This document shows, in pieces, positions 1-5,680 of a DNA stretch of 7,579 nucleotides. A program made the translations under genes and the position numbers. The stretch comes from an uncultured Elusimicrobium sp. (lineage in GTDB: Bacteria; Elusimicrobiota; Elusimicrobia; Elusimicrobiales; Elusimicrobiaceae). Positions within the stretch are counted from its first letter, which is position 1. Each line of letters starts with the position of its first letter. The stretch is taken from the NCBI GenBank assembly GCA_902767385.1, contig CACXHA010000047.1, positions 1 to 7,579 of the forward strand, in the 5' to 3' direction. Under the pieces are notes generated by a model, which was not told where the DNA came from, searched no databases, and saw only the letters and a program-made list of their open reading frames with translations.

Positions 1-2
1 GG

Positions 3-707
3 GAATATGCAGATTGGAGCACGTGTCCTAGCAAACCTGCTGAAGAACAAAATTGTGATAATGGTGTAAGCGGGAAGATGACACGCACGGTAACATGCCA
101 AAACAACGCATGGACAGAGCCTGCGTGGAACAAGAGCCAATGTTGTGACCCGAATAATAAACCGGATGAAGAATATATTTGTCATGATCATAACAGTAAC
201 CAATGTGGAAAGAAAACGCGTACGGTAACGTGTGGAACAAACGGTCAATGGATAGATGATAATAACGCTTGGCAAGGAAGTTGTATAGATAAGCCGGTAT
301 CCCAAACGGTAGGGTGTGGTAGTCCGTATACGGGCGGGACAATGACGTCTAGCTACAACTGTGTGGGGATCATATGGCAAGAAGAGTGGAATGAAACCGG
401 ATGTATCTTAGTAGTGCCCGCGCCTTTGAGTTGTGACGGAACGACGTGTAGCAACAGCACCGGGTCAATTAGCCAGAGTAGGTATAATACGTTCGTAGCG
501 GTATTGAATGCGGCAAATAAGACTATATCCGACTATGTTTATGTGATCGATGGAAATAAATTATGTACAGATAATACTTCTACAAATTGTGTATATTACG
601 AAAAACCCTATAGTGGTTGGTGTGGTCAATATGTTGCAGGAGAAACTACAGTATACTATAACATGTGTCAGGATTCTTATCGTACACGTAGTTGCGGACC
701 TTGTTAA
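3..707 (+). CDS. Cysteine-rich tandem-repeat extracellular protein, C-terminal part (5' end outside window)
   Basis: The frame is open from the first bases of the window to TAA at 705-707, so the 5' end is missing; 234 residues are visible. The first Met (78) is not a credible start because the same repeat pattern continues upstream of it. Residues 5-134 contain three related cysteine/tryptophan units with the core T-R-T-V-T-C in the first two and spaced W...W...C ends. A distinct tail follows (residues 142-234) with paired cysteines and a cysteine-rich end. There are 20 cysteines in all, many Asn/Thr/Gly and no membrane segment, which fits a secreted, disulfide-stabilised protein. The W/C spacing loosely recalls thrombospondin type 1 repeats, and similar cores occur, as I recall, in long prepilin-type proteins of Elusimicrobia. 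The exact role (adhesin, pilin-like subunit or surface protein) cannot be decided without the N-terminus. A terminator follows directly. Confidence 0.8.
   Translation, partial: EYADWSTCPSKPAEEQNCDNGVSGKMTRTVTCQNNAWTEPAWNKSQCCDPNNKPDEEYICHDHNSNQCGKKTRTVTCGTNGQWIDDNNAWQGSCIDKPVSQTVGCGSPYTGGTMTSSYNCVGIIWQEEWNETGCILVVPAPLSCDGTTCSNSTGSISQSRYNTFVAVLNAANKTISDYVYVIDGNKLCTDNTSTNCVYYEKPYSGWCGQYVAGETTVYYNMCQDSYRTRSCGPC
15..404 (+). repeat. Three tandem Cys/Trp protein repeats inside the partial gene
   Basis: At protein level there are three units of about 40-47 residues: unit 1 at 15-143, unit 2 at 144-284, unit 3 at 285-404. Units 1 and 2 share P-x-E-E, a Cys, Gly-Lys, the core T-R-T-V-T-C, a Trp, a second Trp and a closing Cys. 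Unit 3 is degenerate: it keeps the central Cys, two Trp and the closing Cys, but its core reads Q-T-V-G-C. DNA identity between units is low outside the core, so these are old, diverged duplications rather than recent slippage. Confidence 0.7.
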
Positions 708-743
708 CATAATTTGCCGGGTGCAACGCCAGGCAAGTATTAA

Positions 744-780
744 ACCCCGGGGTTCCTCGTCTCCCCGGGGTATTTTGATA
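744..780 (+). terminator. Intrinsic terminator after the cysteine-rich protein gene
   Basis: ACCCCGGGG (744-752) pairs perfectly with CCCCGGGGT (763-771) across a 10-base loop, followed by a short T-rich tract (TATTTTG, 771-777). It lies 37 bases after the stop codon. A weaker hairpin (TTGCC at 714-718 with GGCAA at 732-736) sits between the stop codon and this stem. Confidence 0.85.
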
Positions 781-784
781 TAAA
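776..784 (+). promoter_or_regulatory. Possible extended -10 promoter for the leader RNA
   Basis: TG-A-TATAAA (776-784) matches the extended -10 form (TGn plus TATAAA, 5 of 6 bases of TATAAT). No -35 box is visible at the expected distance, because that stretch is occupied by the upstream terminator stem. If used, transcription would start near 791 and cover the structured leader. The support is positional and weak. Confidence 0.3.
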
Positions 785-786
785 AA

Positions 787-953
787 CGGGTCATTTCCCG
801 ATAGAAACCTTCGGGGCTGACACTTAATTACTCTTTGTCATGTGGGTTGGATGTAAGACCAACACTTATTCTTACGCCTAACCTACAAAAACTATCTCGT
901 CTAGTCTGGGGTGATTTTGTACATACAAGATGGCCGTCGTCCTCTTAATTTTT
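787..953 (+). promoter_or_regulatory. Structured leader or small RNA upstream of the transferase gene, family unknown
   Basis: No credible coding frame lies between 708 and 989. The sequence instead contains several complementary arms. GATAG (800-804) can pair with CTATC (892-896), enclosing TGACA (818-822) with TGTCA (836-840) and, directly abutting it, a long imperfect hairpin at 841-887, so a three-way junction is possible. Two hairpins further on share bases and exclude each other: 914-920 with 925-931, and 927-933 with 941-946. The second is followed by TTTTT (949-953) and so has the form of a weak terminator. This is the layout of a cis-acting switch or attenuator, but I do not recognise a known riboswitch core, and the pairings are by eye only. 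Confidence 0.4.
841..887 (+). repeat. Long imperfect inverted repeat (hairpin) in the leader
   Basis: The left arm 841-858 (TGTGGGTTGGATGTAAGA) pairs with the right arm 870-887 (TCTTACGCCTAACCTACA) around an 11-base loop. It gives about 16 pairs including one G-U, with a single-base bulge and a small internal loop near the middle. No T-run follows, so it is not a terminator. Confidence 0.7.
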
Positions 954-989
954 GTAAAATATAAATATCTTATTACTTGAGGCGTTTCT

Positions 990-3017
990 ATGAAAAAGCA
1001 AATTGTGCCAGGATGGGTAAAAGCTTATTTTACGTTCTTTCTGGCGAACTGGCTCTTGTTTGGAATTTTTAGAATTATCTTTTTGGGTGTTTTCCACGCA
1101 GCGTTGACTTCTGCTCATTACCATGAATTATGGACCACCTTTTACATCGGTGCTAAATTTGATTTCCGCTTGGCCGGTTTTTTGTCTATCCCGTTAGGGG
1201 TTTATTTAACCCTGTGCGCATTTTGGAAAGGGGCGCTCTATATCCGCAAGTTTATAGCGGCGTTGTGCGGCGTGTTGGAAGCCGCCGTAGTGCTTGTGTA
1301 TTTTGCGGACTTTGCCCACTATGCTTACATTGCCATGCGTATTAATTATTCCATTTTTAAGTATAGTGAAAATCCGCTGATTTCGTTACAAATGGCTTGG
1401 CAAACCTATCCGTTGGTATGGGCGGTACTAGCGCTTTTATTATGTGTGGGGCTAGGATATTGGTTTGTAAACCAACTTGTGCAAAAAGCTTTTAGTACGC
1501 CCGATAACCGTCGTTGGTGGGGAAAATTGGGGTGGTTCTTTTTAAGCTTACTCATTGCCGGTGGATTAGGGTTTGGAAAAATCAGCCAATATCCGCTGCG
1601 TTGGAGTAATGCTTATCACTCTACAAACCATTTTATTTGTAATTTGACATTGAACCCGGTACTTAATCTTTTTGATACAGCCCGTTTTGTAAAAGCCGAT
1701 AGTTTTGATGCAGACAAAACACGTTCCTATTATGATGAAGTTGCTGCCTTTTTGCAGGTACAAAATCCCGATAAAGAAAAACTTTCTTTTGACCGCGAAA
1801 TAGCCAATAAACCTGCCAATGAACAACACGATTACAACGTGGTGATTATCTTTATGGAATCGTTGGCGTGGAATAAAATTTCGTTTACCAACCCGGACTT
1901 GGACCCGACTCCGTTTGTGCGGGAGTTAGCAGACAAATCTATTTTGTTTACGAATTTTTTCTCGCCCACATCTGCTACGGCTCGTGCGGTGTTTGCTACG
2001 GTAACTAATATCCCGGACGTGACTTCCTTTAAAACCAGTTCACGTAATCCGCTAGTGGTGGATCAGCACGTTATTATTAATGCCTTAAAAGACTACGAAA
2101 AGTATTATTTTATCGGGGGCAGTGCTAACTGGGGTAATATCCGCGGTGTATTGGAACATAACATTGGTGATATTCATATGTACGAGGAAGGACAATTTGA
2201 AAATGAACACCGCAACGATGTATGGGGTATTTCGGACTTGGATTTATTCCGCGAGGCTAACCGCGTGCTTGCACAGGAACAGCAAGAAGAAAAGAAACCG
2301 TTTTTTGCTATTATCCAAACGGCCGGATATCACCGTCCTTATACAATCCCTGAGGATAATGCCGGATTTAAGCCGGTTGATATTGGTGAGGATTTGGCCC
2401 ACAAACGCAGTTTTGTAAGTGTAGCCGAGTACAACTCACTGCGGTTTTCGGACCATGCTTTGAGGGAATTTTTCAAACTGGCCGAGAAAGAACCTTATTA
2501 CAAAAATACCATTTTCTTTATCTTTGGTGACCATGGATTGGCAGCTCCTCAGTCGGAAAATATGCCGCGCGGTACGGTGGAACTCAATCTTATTAATCAT
2601 TGGATTCCGTTAATTATTGCCGGCGGGCCCATTCAAAAAGCCCAAAAGATTGACAAAACGGCCAGCCAAGTGGATATTTTTCCGATAGCCATGGGGCTGT
2701 TGGGACGTGGGTATAAAACGCGCGCCATTGGGCGTGATGTACTTACTACCAACGCGGGTGCCGAACCGGGTGCCCTGATTTACGGTTGGGCCGACACCCC
2801 TTCGCCTATTGGATTTGTGCAAGGGGAGTACTATTACCATAGCCAAGGGGAAAAGGAAGGACTTTATAAGTATGCGGCGGAAAATTTCCGTGAGGATTTA
2901 TCCACCCAAGAGCCGGAGCGTTTTGCGCATATGAAAGCTTTGGCGCACGGGCTCTACGAAGCGTCGCGTTATGAGTTTTATCATAACCAAAAACAAAATA
3001 TGGAGGAAGAAAAATGA
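990..3017 (+). CDS. LtaS/OpgB-family membrane phosphoglycerol transferase (sulfatase superfamily)
   Basis: The 675-residue protein has about five N-terminal membrane helices (near residues 12-38, 55-80, 85-110, 141-165, 178-198) followed by a large sulfatase-fold domain, the layout of lipoteichoic acid synthase and OpgB/MdoB. Visible motifs are N-V-V-I-I-F-M-E-S with metal ligand E290, a Ser/Thr-rich segment S-P-T-S-A-T-A-R (325-332) holding the probable nucleophile (T330 likely), Y-H-R-P-Y (H448), and F-G-D-H-G with metal ligands D514-H515. The family moves phosphoglycerol, or sometimes phosphoethanolamine, from a phospholipid onto an envelope polymer on the outer face of the inner membrane. 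The acceptor cannot be read from sequence; in a Gram-negative cell a glucan or lipid-linked glycan is more likely than lipoteichoic acid. A GAGG site (979-982) lies 7 bases before the ATG. The stop overlaps lemA by ATGA. Confidence 0.93.
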   Translation: MKKQIVPGWVKAYFTFFLANWLLFGIFRIIFLGVFHAALTSAHYHELWTTFYIGAKFDFRLAGFLSIPLGVYLTLCAFWKGALYIRKFIAALCGVLEAAVVLVYFADFAHYAYIAMRINYSIFKYSENPLISLQMAWQTYPLVWAVLALLLCVGLGYWFVNQLVQKAFSTPDNRRWWGKLGWFFLSLLIAGGLGFGKISQYPLRWSNAYHSTNHFICNLTLNPVLNLFDTARFVKADSFDADKTRSYYDEVAAFLQVQNPDKEKLSFDREIANKPANEQHDYNVVIIFMESLAWNKISFTNPDLDPTPFVRELADKSILFTNFFSPTSATARAVFATVTNIPDVTSFKTSSRNPLVVDQHVIINALKDYEKYYFIGGSANWGNIRGVLEHNIGDIHMYEEGQFENEHRNDVWGISDLDLFREANRVLAQEQQEEKKPFFAIIQTAGYHRPYTIPEDNAGFKPVDIGEDLAHKRSFVSVAEYNSLRFSDHALREFFKLAEKEPYYKNTIFFIFGDHGLAAPQSENMPRGTVELNLINHWIPLIIAGGPIQKAQKIDKTASQVDIFPIAMGLLGRGYKTRAIGRDVLTTNAGAEPGALIYGWADTPSPIGFVQGEYYYHSQGEKEGLYKYAAENFREDLSTQEPERFAHMKALAHGLYEASRYEFYHNQKQNMEEEK

Positions 3018-3577
3018 GCGGTATTTTAATTGTCGTAATTGTAATAGCGATTGTTGGATTTTATGTAATGAGTTTGTACAACTCTTTGGTACGTATGCGT
3101 AACCAAGTTAAAGAAGCGTGGAGTGATATTGAAGTGCAGCTCAAACGCCGCTTTGATTTAATTCCCAATCTACTTTCTACCGTCAAAGGGTATGCCAAAT
3201 ATGAAAGCGAAACCTTGGAAAAAATTATCGCTGCGCGTAGTGCCACTTTTAGCCAACCGCAAACCGTACAACAAGTAGCCAAGGCGGAAGGGGAATTAAC
3301 TGGAGCTTTAAAATCGCTATTTGCCTTAAGCGAAAACTATCCCGATTTGAAAGCCAATACCAACTTTTTGGAACTGCAACGGGAACTGCGCGATACCGAG
3401 GATAAAATCCAAGCGGCCCGTCGTTTTTATAACGGGAATGTGATGGCTTTTAATACGAAAATTCAGCAATTTCCGGCCAATGTAATTGCGGGACATTTCC
3501 ACTTTACGCAAGAACCGCTTTTTGAATTGGCCGCGGAAGAACAAGCCGCCAAACAGCCGGTTAAAGTAGAATTTTAA
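3014..3577 (+). CDS. lemA: LemA family protein
   Basis: The 187-residue protein has one N-terminal membrane helix (residues 3-20) and a soluble helical domain. It carries the family signatures: R-R-F-D-L-I-P-N-L (45-53), then Y-P-D-L-K-A-N-x-N-F-L-E-L-Q (109-122), T-E-D-K-I-x-x-A-R-R-F-Y-N (128-140) and the F-P-A-N segment (153-156). Length and topology are normal for LemA, a four-helix-bundle protein whose biochemical role is still unclear but whose gene often neighbours HtpX-like proteases or TPM-domain genes. A strong GGAGG site (3002-3006) lies 7 bases before the ATG. That ATG overlaps the stop of the transferase gene, so the two are probably translationally coupled. The M48 protease gene starts 2 bases after its stop. 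Confidence 0.95.
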   Translation: MSGILIVVIVIAIVGFYVMSLYNSLVRMRNQVKEAWSDIEVQLKRRFDLIPNLLSTVKGYAKYESETLEKIIAARSATFSQPQTVQQVAKAEGELTGALKSLFALSENYPDLKANTNFLELQRELRDTEDKIQAARRFYNGNVMAFNTKIQQFPANVIAGHFHFTQEPLFELAAEEQAAKQPVKVEF

Positions 3578-3579
3578 CC

Positions 3580-4578
3580 ATGGCCACCACCTACCAACAT
3601 ATTGCCGATAACAAACGCCGCACGTGGCTGTTAGTGTTACTGTTCCCGGCGGCATTTGCGGTGTTTACAGGACTTGTGCTAGGTGGAATTTGGTTTGCTT
3701 TTGTACCGCCCACTTTGACGGGTACGCTCAACGGGGAAGTGCTTTCCACCACACAAGCGGCAGGTATAGAAGCATTTTTTGTATCGGCGGGAGTGGTAGT
3801 TATTTGTTGGATATTAGCTTCTATTTGGATGGCCGTTTCTTATCTCAGTGGAGATCATATTTTACTTAACAGTGCTGAGGCTATTCCGATTTCCCGCCAA
3901 GACCAACCCGAAATTTACCGTTTGGTAGAAAACCTGTGCATTAGCCGCGGGGTACCCGTGCCACGCATTTACATTATGGATGATGAGTCCTTAAACGCGT
4001 TTGCTACCGGGAGGGACCCGCAACACGCCTCTTTGGCCCTTACAAAAGGAATTGTTCAAAAGTTAGATCGCGCCGAATTAGAAGGGGTTATTTCTCATGA
4101 ACTGGCGCACATTGAAAACCGCGATATTCGTTTAATGCTCATTACGGTAGCCGGGATTTCATTTTTTACGTTCGCGGGGGAAATATGTTTTCGCATAGGG
4201 CTTTCTTCCCGTTCCGGCGGTAACAACAAAAATAACGGAGCCATGCTTTTTATTATTTTAGGGATTATTTGTTGGGTGTATGGCCTTTTGTTTGCGCCGT
4301 TGATTCGCTTGGCTATTTCCCGCAAGCGCGAATACTTGGCAGATGCAACTGGGGCCCTTATGACGCGCAACCCGCGCGCGTTAGCAAATGCTTTGCGTAA
4401 AATTTCGCAAGACAGCCGTGTAGAAGCATTGGATAAACGTGCCAGTATGGCGGCTATGTGTATAGAAAATCCACTTGAGAAACAAAATTTATTTTCGTGG
4501 TTAAGTGGCATTTGGGCCACCCATCCGCCCATTGAGAAACGTATTGCGGCATTGGAAGAAATGGACCGGGGATTTTAA
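3580..4578 (+). CDS. htpX: HtpX-like M48 family membrane zinc metalloprotease
   Basis: The 332-residue protein has membrane helices near 15-40 and 64-88, a zinc-protease core with H-E-L-A-H at 173-177 (zinc ligands H173 and H177, catalytic E174), further helices near 184-200 and 222-243, then S-R-K-R-E-Y-L-A-D (247-255) whose E251 is the expected third zinc ligand. The conserved end T-H-P-P-I-E-K-R-I (314-322) is present, so the enzyme looks complete and active. HtpX proteases cut misfolded or damaged inner-membrane proteins on the cytoplasmic side. The gene starts 2 bases after the lemA stop without a clear Shine-Dalgarno sequence, so it probably depends on ribosomes finishing lemA. Pairing with LemA is common. 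The N-terminal region is longer than in E. coli HtpX, so it is a homologue rather than a proven orthologue. Confidence 0.92.
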   Translation: MATTYQHIADNKRRTWLLVLLFPAAFAVFTGLVLGGIWFAFVPPTLTGTLNGEVLSTTQAAGIEAFFVSAGVVVICWILASIWMAVSYLSGDHILLNSAEAIPISRQDQPEIYRLVENLCISRGVPVPRIYIMDDESLNAFATGRDPQHASLALTKGIVQKLDRAELEGVISHELAHIENRDIRLMLITVAGISFFTFAGEICFRIGLSSRSGGNNKNNGAMLFIILGIICWVYGLLFAPLIRLAISRKREYLADATGALMTRNPRALANALRKISQDSRVEALDKRASMAAMCIENPLEKQNLFSWLSGIWATHPPIEKRIAALEEMDRGF

Positions 4579-4587
4579 GCAAAAACT

Positions 4588-4608
4588 TGTTATAATAAAG
4601 TAACGGAG
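4588..4608 (+). promoter_or_regulatory. Internal extended -10 promoter and ribosome site for the RDD gene
   Basis: TG-T-TATAAT (4588-4596) is a perfect extended -10 element in the 35-base gap between the protease and RDD genes; no -35 box is visible. Transcription would begin near 4602-4604, only a base or two before the GGAG ribosome site (4605-4608), which lies 5 bases before the ATG. If real, the RDD gene can be expressed apart from the rest of the operon from a very short leader. Confidence 0.5.
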
Positions 4609-4613
4609 AATCT

Positions 4614-5477
4614 ATGAACGAAGAAACCCGCATTAATATTATGCAAGATGCACCTGCTAGTGTGGAATTTGAGCAGCCCCAACCGGTGGTTGAATATGCT
4701 TCTATTACCGAGCGTTTTGTAGCATTAGCCATTGACTACGGAGTTATATTTTTGCCCTTAAAAGCCATTACTTGGTTTATCTGCAAGTTGATGGGGCAAA
4801 GCTTGGAAATGTGGCACGCGGTGGTCATGGCAGTGGCGGTAAACTTGATATTTGTGTTATATGAAACTATTTTTTCATCAGGTGGACGTGTTACTTTAGG
4901 TAAAAATTTGGTAGGTATTGCCGTTGTAAAAAAAGATTTAAGCGGCCCCATTTCTTGGCAACGTGCCTTTATGCGGGCTATAGGTTATTATGTGAGTGCT
5001 TTTTTGTTTTTCGGCGGATTTGTGTTAGCGCTTGTTGATGACCGGAAACGTTCTTTGCATGATATTTTCGGAGGGAGTGTGGTGGTGCAAATGCGTGAAC
5101 GTGCCGGTTGGGAAACTTGGGCGGTTCACGGTTTAGGGGCGCTATTACTTGTTTTGTTTGTAAGCTCTTTGTATCAATCTTTTGGCGGGCGTGATTGGCA
5201 AAACAAATATAAGGTGCGCCAGGCACAGGAATTTTTGCATAATATCGCCATTTTAGAAGAAGGACACCGTATCCGTTATGGATACTATACCAATAATTTA
5301 GTACGTTTGGCTTTGTTATCAGGGGATCCGGTGCAGTTCCAACGCGATATGAATAAGGTCCTTTCTTCAGGGAAAGAAAATCTGGTGTGGATTGGAGTAG
5401 AAGGCGAAATATACAAAATTTCTGCCAAGGCCAGAGACAAAAACAAAACACCGGTTTATTTCACTAATAAGATGTAA
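4614..5477 (+). CDS. RDD-domain membrane protein with extra C-terminal domain
   Basis: The 287-residue protein begins with a hydrophilic stretch (1-28) and an RDD domain (about 29-158). The latter has R34 in I-T-E-R-F-V and D41 at the first helix, T-L-G-K-N-L-V-G-I (94-102) after the second, and V-D-D-R-K-R-S-L-H-D-I-F (141-152). Membrane helices lie near 36-58, 68-87, 121-141 and 168-187. The last helix is not part of a minimal RDD domain and is followed by about 100 soluble residues. That tail (E-x-x-H-R-I-R-Y-G-Y-Y-T-N-N-L at 215-229, then L-A) resembles the region after the helix in type IV pilin-like proteins, but it lacks a prepilin cleavage site. RDD proteins are poorly understood; some relatives act in ion transport. 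The gene closes the transferase-lemA-protease operon and may have its own promoter. Confidence 0.85.
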   Translation: MNEETRINIMQDAPASVEFEQPQPVVEYASITERFVALAIDYGVIFLPLKAITWFICKLMGQSLEMWHAVVMAVAVNLIFVLYETIFSSGGRVTLGKNLVGIAVVKKDLSGPISWQRAFMRAIGYYVSAFLFFGGFVLALVDDRKRSLHDIFGGSVVVQMRERAGWETWAVHGLGALLLVLFVSSLYQSFGGRDWQNKYKVRQAQEFLHNIAILEEGHRIRYGYYTNNLVRLALLSGDPVQFQRDMNKVLSSGKENLVWIGVEGEIYKISAKARDKNKTPVYFTNKM

Positions 5478-5491
5478 TCACGTAAGAATTA

Positions 5492-5531
5492 ACTATATAC
5501 TACGGGGCTTTTATATAGTCCCGTAGTTTTT
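5492..5531 (+). terminator. Operon terminator with an alternative hairpin
   Basis: ACTACGGG (5499-5506) pairs perfectly with CCCGTAGT (5520-5527), followed by TTTTT (5527-5531), which makes a standard intrinsic terminator 21 bases after the RDD stop. An overlapping perfect 8-bp inverted repeat, ACTATATA (5492-5499) with TATATAGT (5512-5519), interleaves with it. The two share base 5499 and leave no linker for a pseudoknot, so only one can form fully at a time. Confidence 0.85.
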
Positions 5532-5552
5532 GTTTATGATAAAAGCAAATAC

Positions 5553-5581
5553 TTGACAAATTAGATTAAATTAGTTATTCT
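5553..5581 (+). promoter_or_regulatory. Sigma-70-type promoter in the convergent gap
   Basis: A perfect -35 box TTGACA (5553-5558), a 17-base AT-rich spacer and a -10 box TATTCT (5576-5581, 4 of 6 consensus) predict a start near 5588. No coding frame follows on the + strand: the next 80 bases end in a terminator and the DNA beyond is the cca gene on the other strand. Confidence 0.6.
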
Positions 5582-5596
5582 ATAAGTAGCTCATTT

Positions 5597-5633
5597 TAAT
5601 TAGTGCCAACTAAATAAAAATAATTAGAGCCAA
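5597..5633 (+). repeat. Imperfect 13-base direct repeat
   Basis: TAATTAGTGCCAA (5597-5609) and TAATTAGAGCCAA (5621-5633) differ at one position and start 24 bases apart. They lie in the predicted small RNA, between its promoter and its terminator. Confidence 0.6.
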
Positions 5634-5638
5634 AACCA

Positions 5639-5670
5639 CCCCGGCACGTTGTTTGTACCGGGGATTTTTT
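5639..5670 (+). terminator. Intrinsic terminator of the predicted small RNA, possibly bidirectional
   Basis: CCCCGG (5639-5644) pairs with CCGGGG (5658-5663) and is followed by six T (5665-5670) on the + strand. On the minus strand the same stem lies 17 bases beyond the cca stop but is followed only by TGGTTTTGG, so it may also end the cca transcript with lower efficiency. Confidence 0.8.
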
Positions 5671-5680
5671 ATGGCTTAAA

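Larger units (their letters stand above)
5588..5670 (+). ncRNA. Candidate small RNA of about 80 nt
   Basis: This is inferred from a good promoter at 5553-5581 and a good intrinsic terminator at 5639-5670 with no open frame between them. The body is AU-rich and contains an imperfect direct repeat (5597-5609 and 5621-5633), a small hairpin TTAGT-GCCA-ACTAA (5600-5613), and GTGCC (5603-5607), which could instead pair with GGCAC (5643-5647) in the terminator stem. I recognise no known RNA family. Read-through would be antisense to the 3' end of the cca gene. Confidence 0.4.

Noticed and set aside
550..794. Overlapping short frames on both strands across the end of the first gene and its terminator
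   Set aside because: They run through the terminator stem and have no coding features; the cysteine-rich frame explains the region.
813..820. GGGGCTGA resembling the 5' end of tmRNA
   Set aside because: No tRNA-like 3' half, T-loop or tag-coding frame follows within reach; the match is only eight bases.
4095..4532. 145-codon open frame on the minus strand
   Set aside because: It is an antisense shadow of the M48 protease, whose zinc motifs are on the + strand.
4978..5451. 157-codon open frame on the minus strand
   Set aside because: It lies opposite the RDD gene, has no recognisable domain or ribosome site, and the + strand frame carries clear RDD motifs.
5492..5527. H-type pseudoknot formed by the two interleaved inverted repeats
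   Set aside because: The strands share a base and leave no linker to cross an 8-bp helix, so both helices cannot form fully together.
5597..5633. Direct repeat as a CRISPR remnant or attachment site
   Set aside because: Only two 13-base copies with one mismatch, no regular spacers, no cas genes and no integrase in the window.
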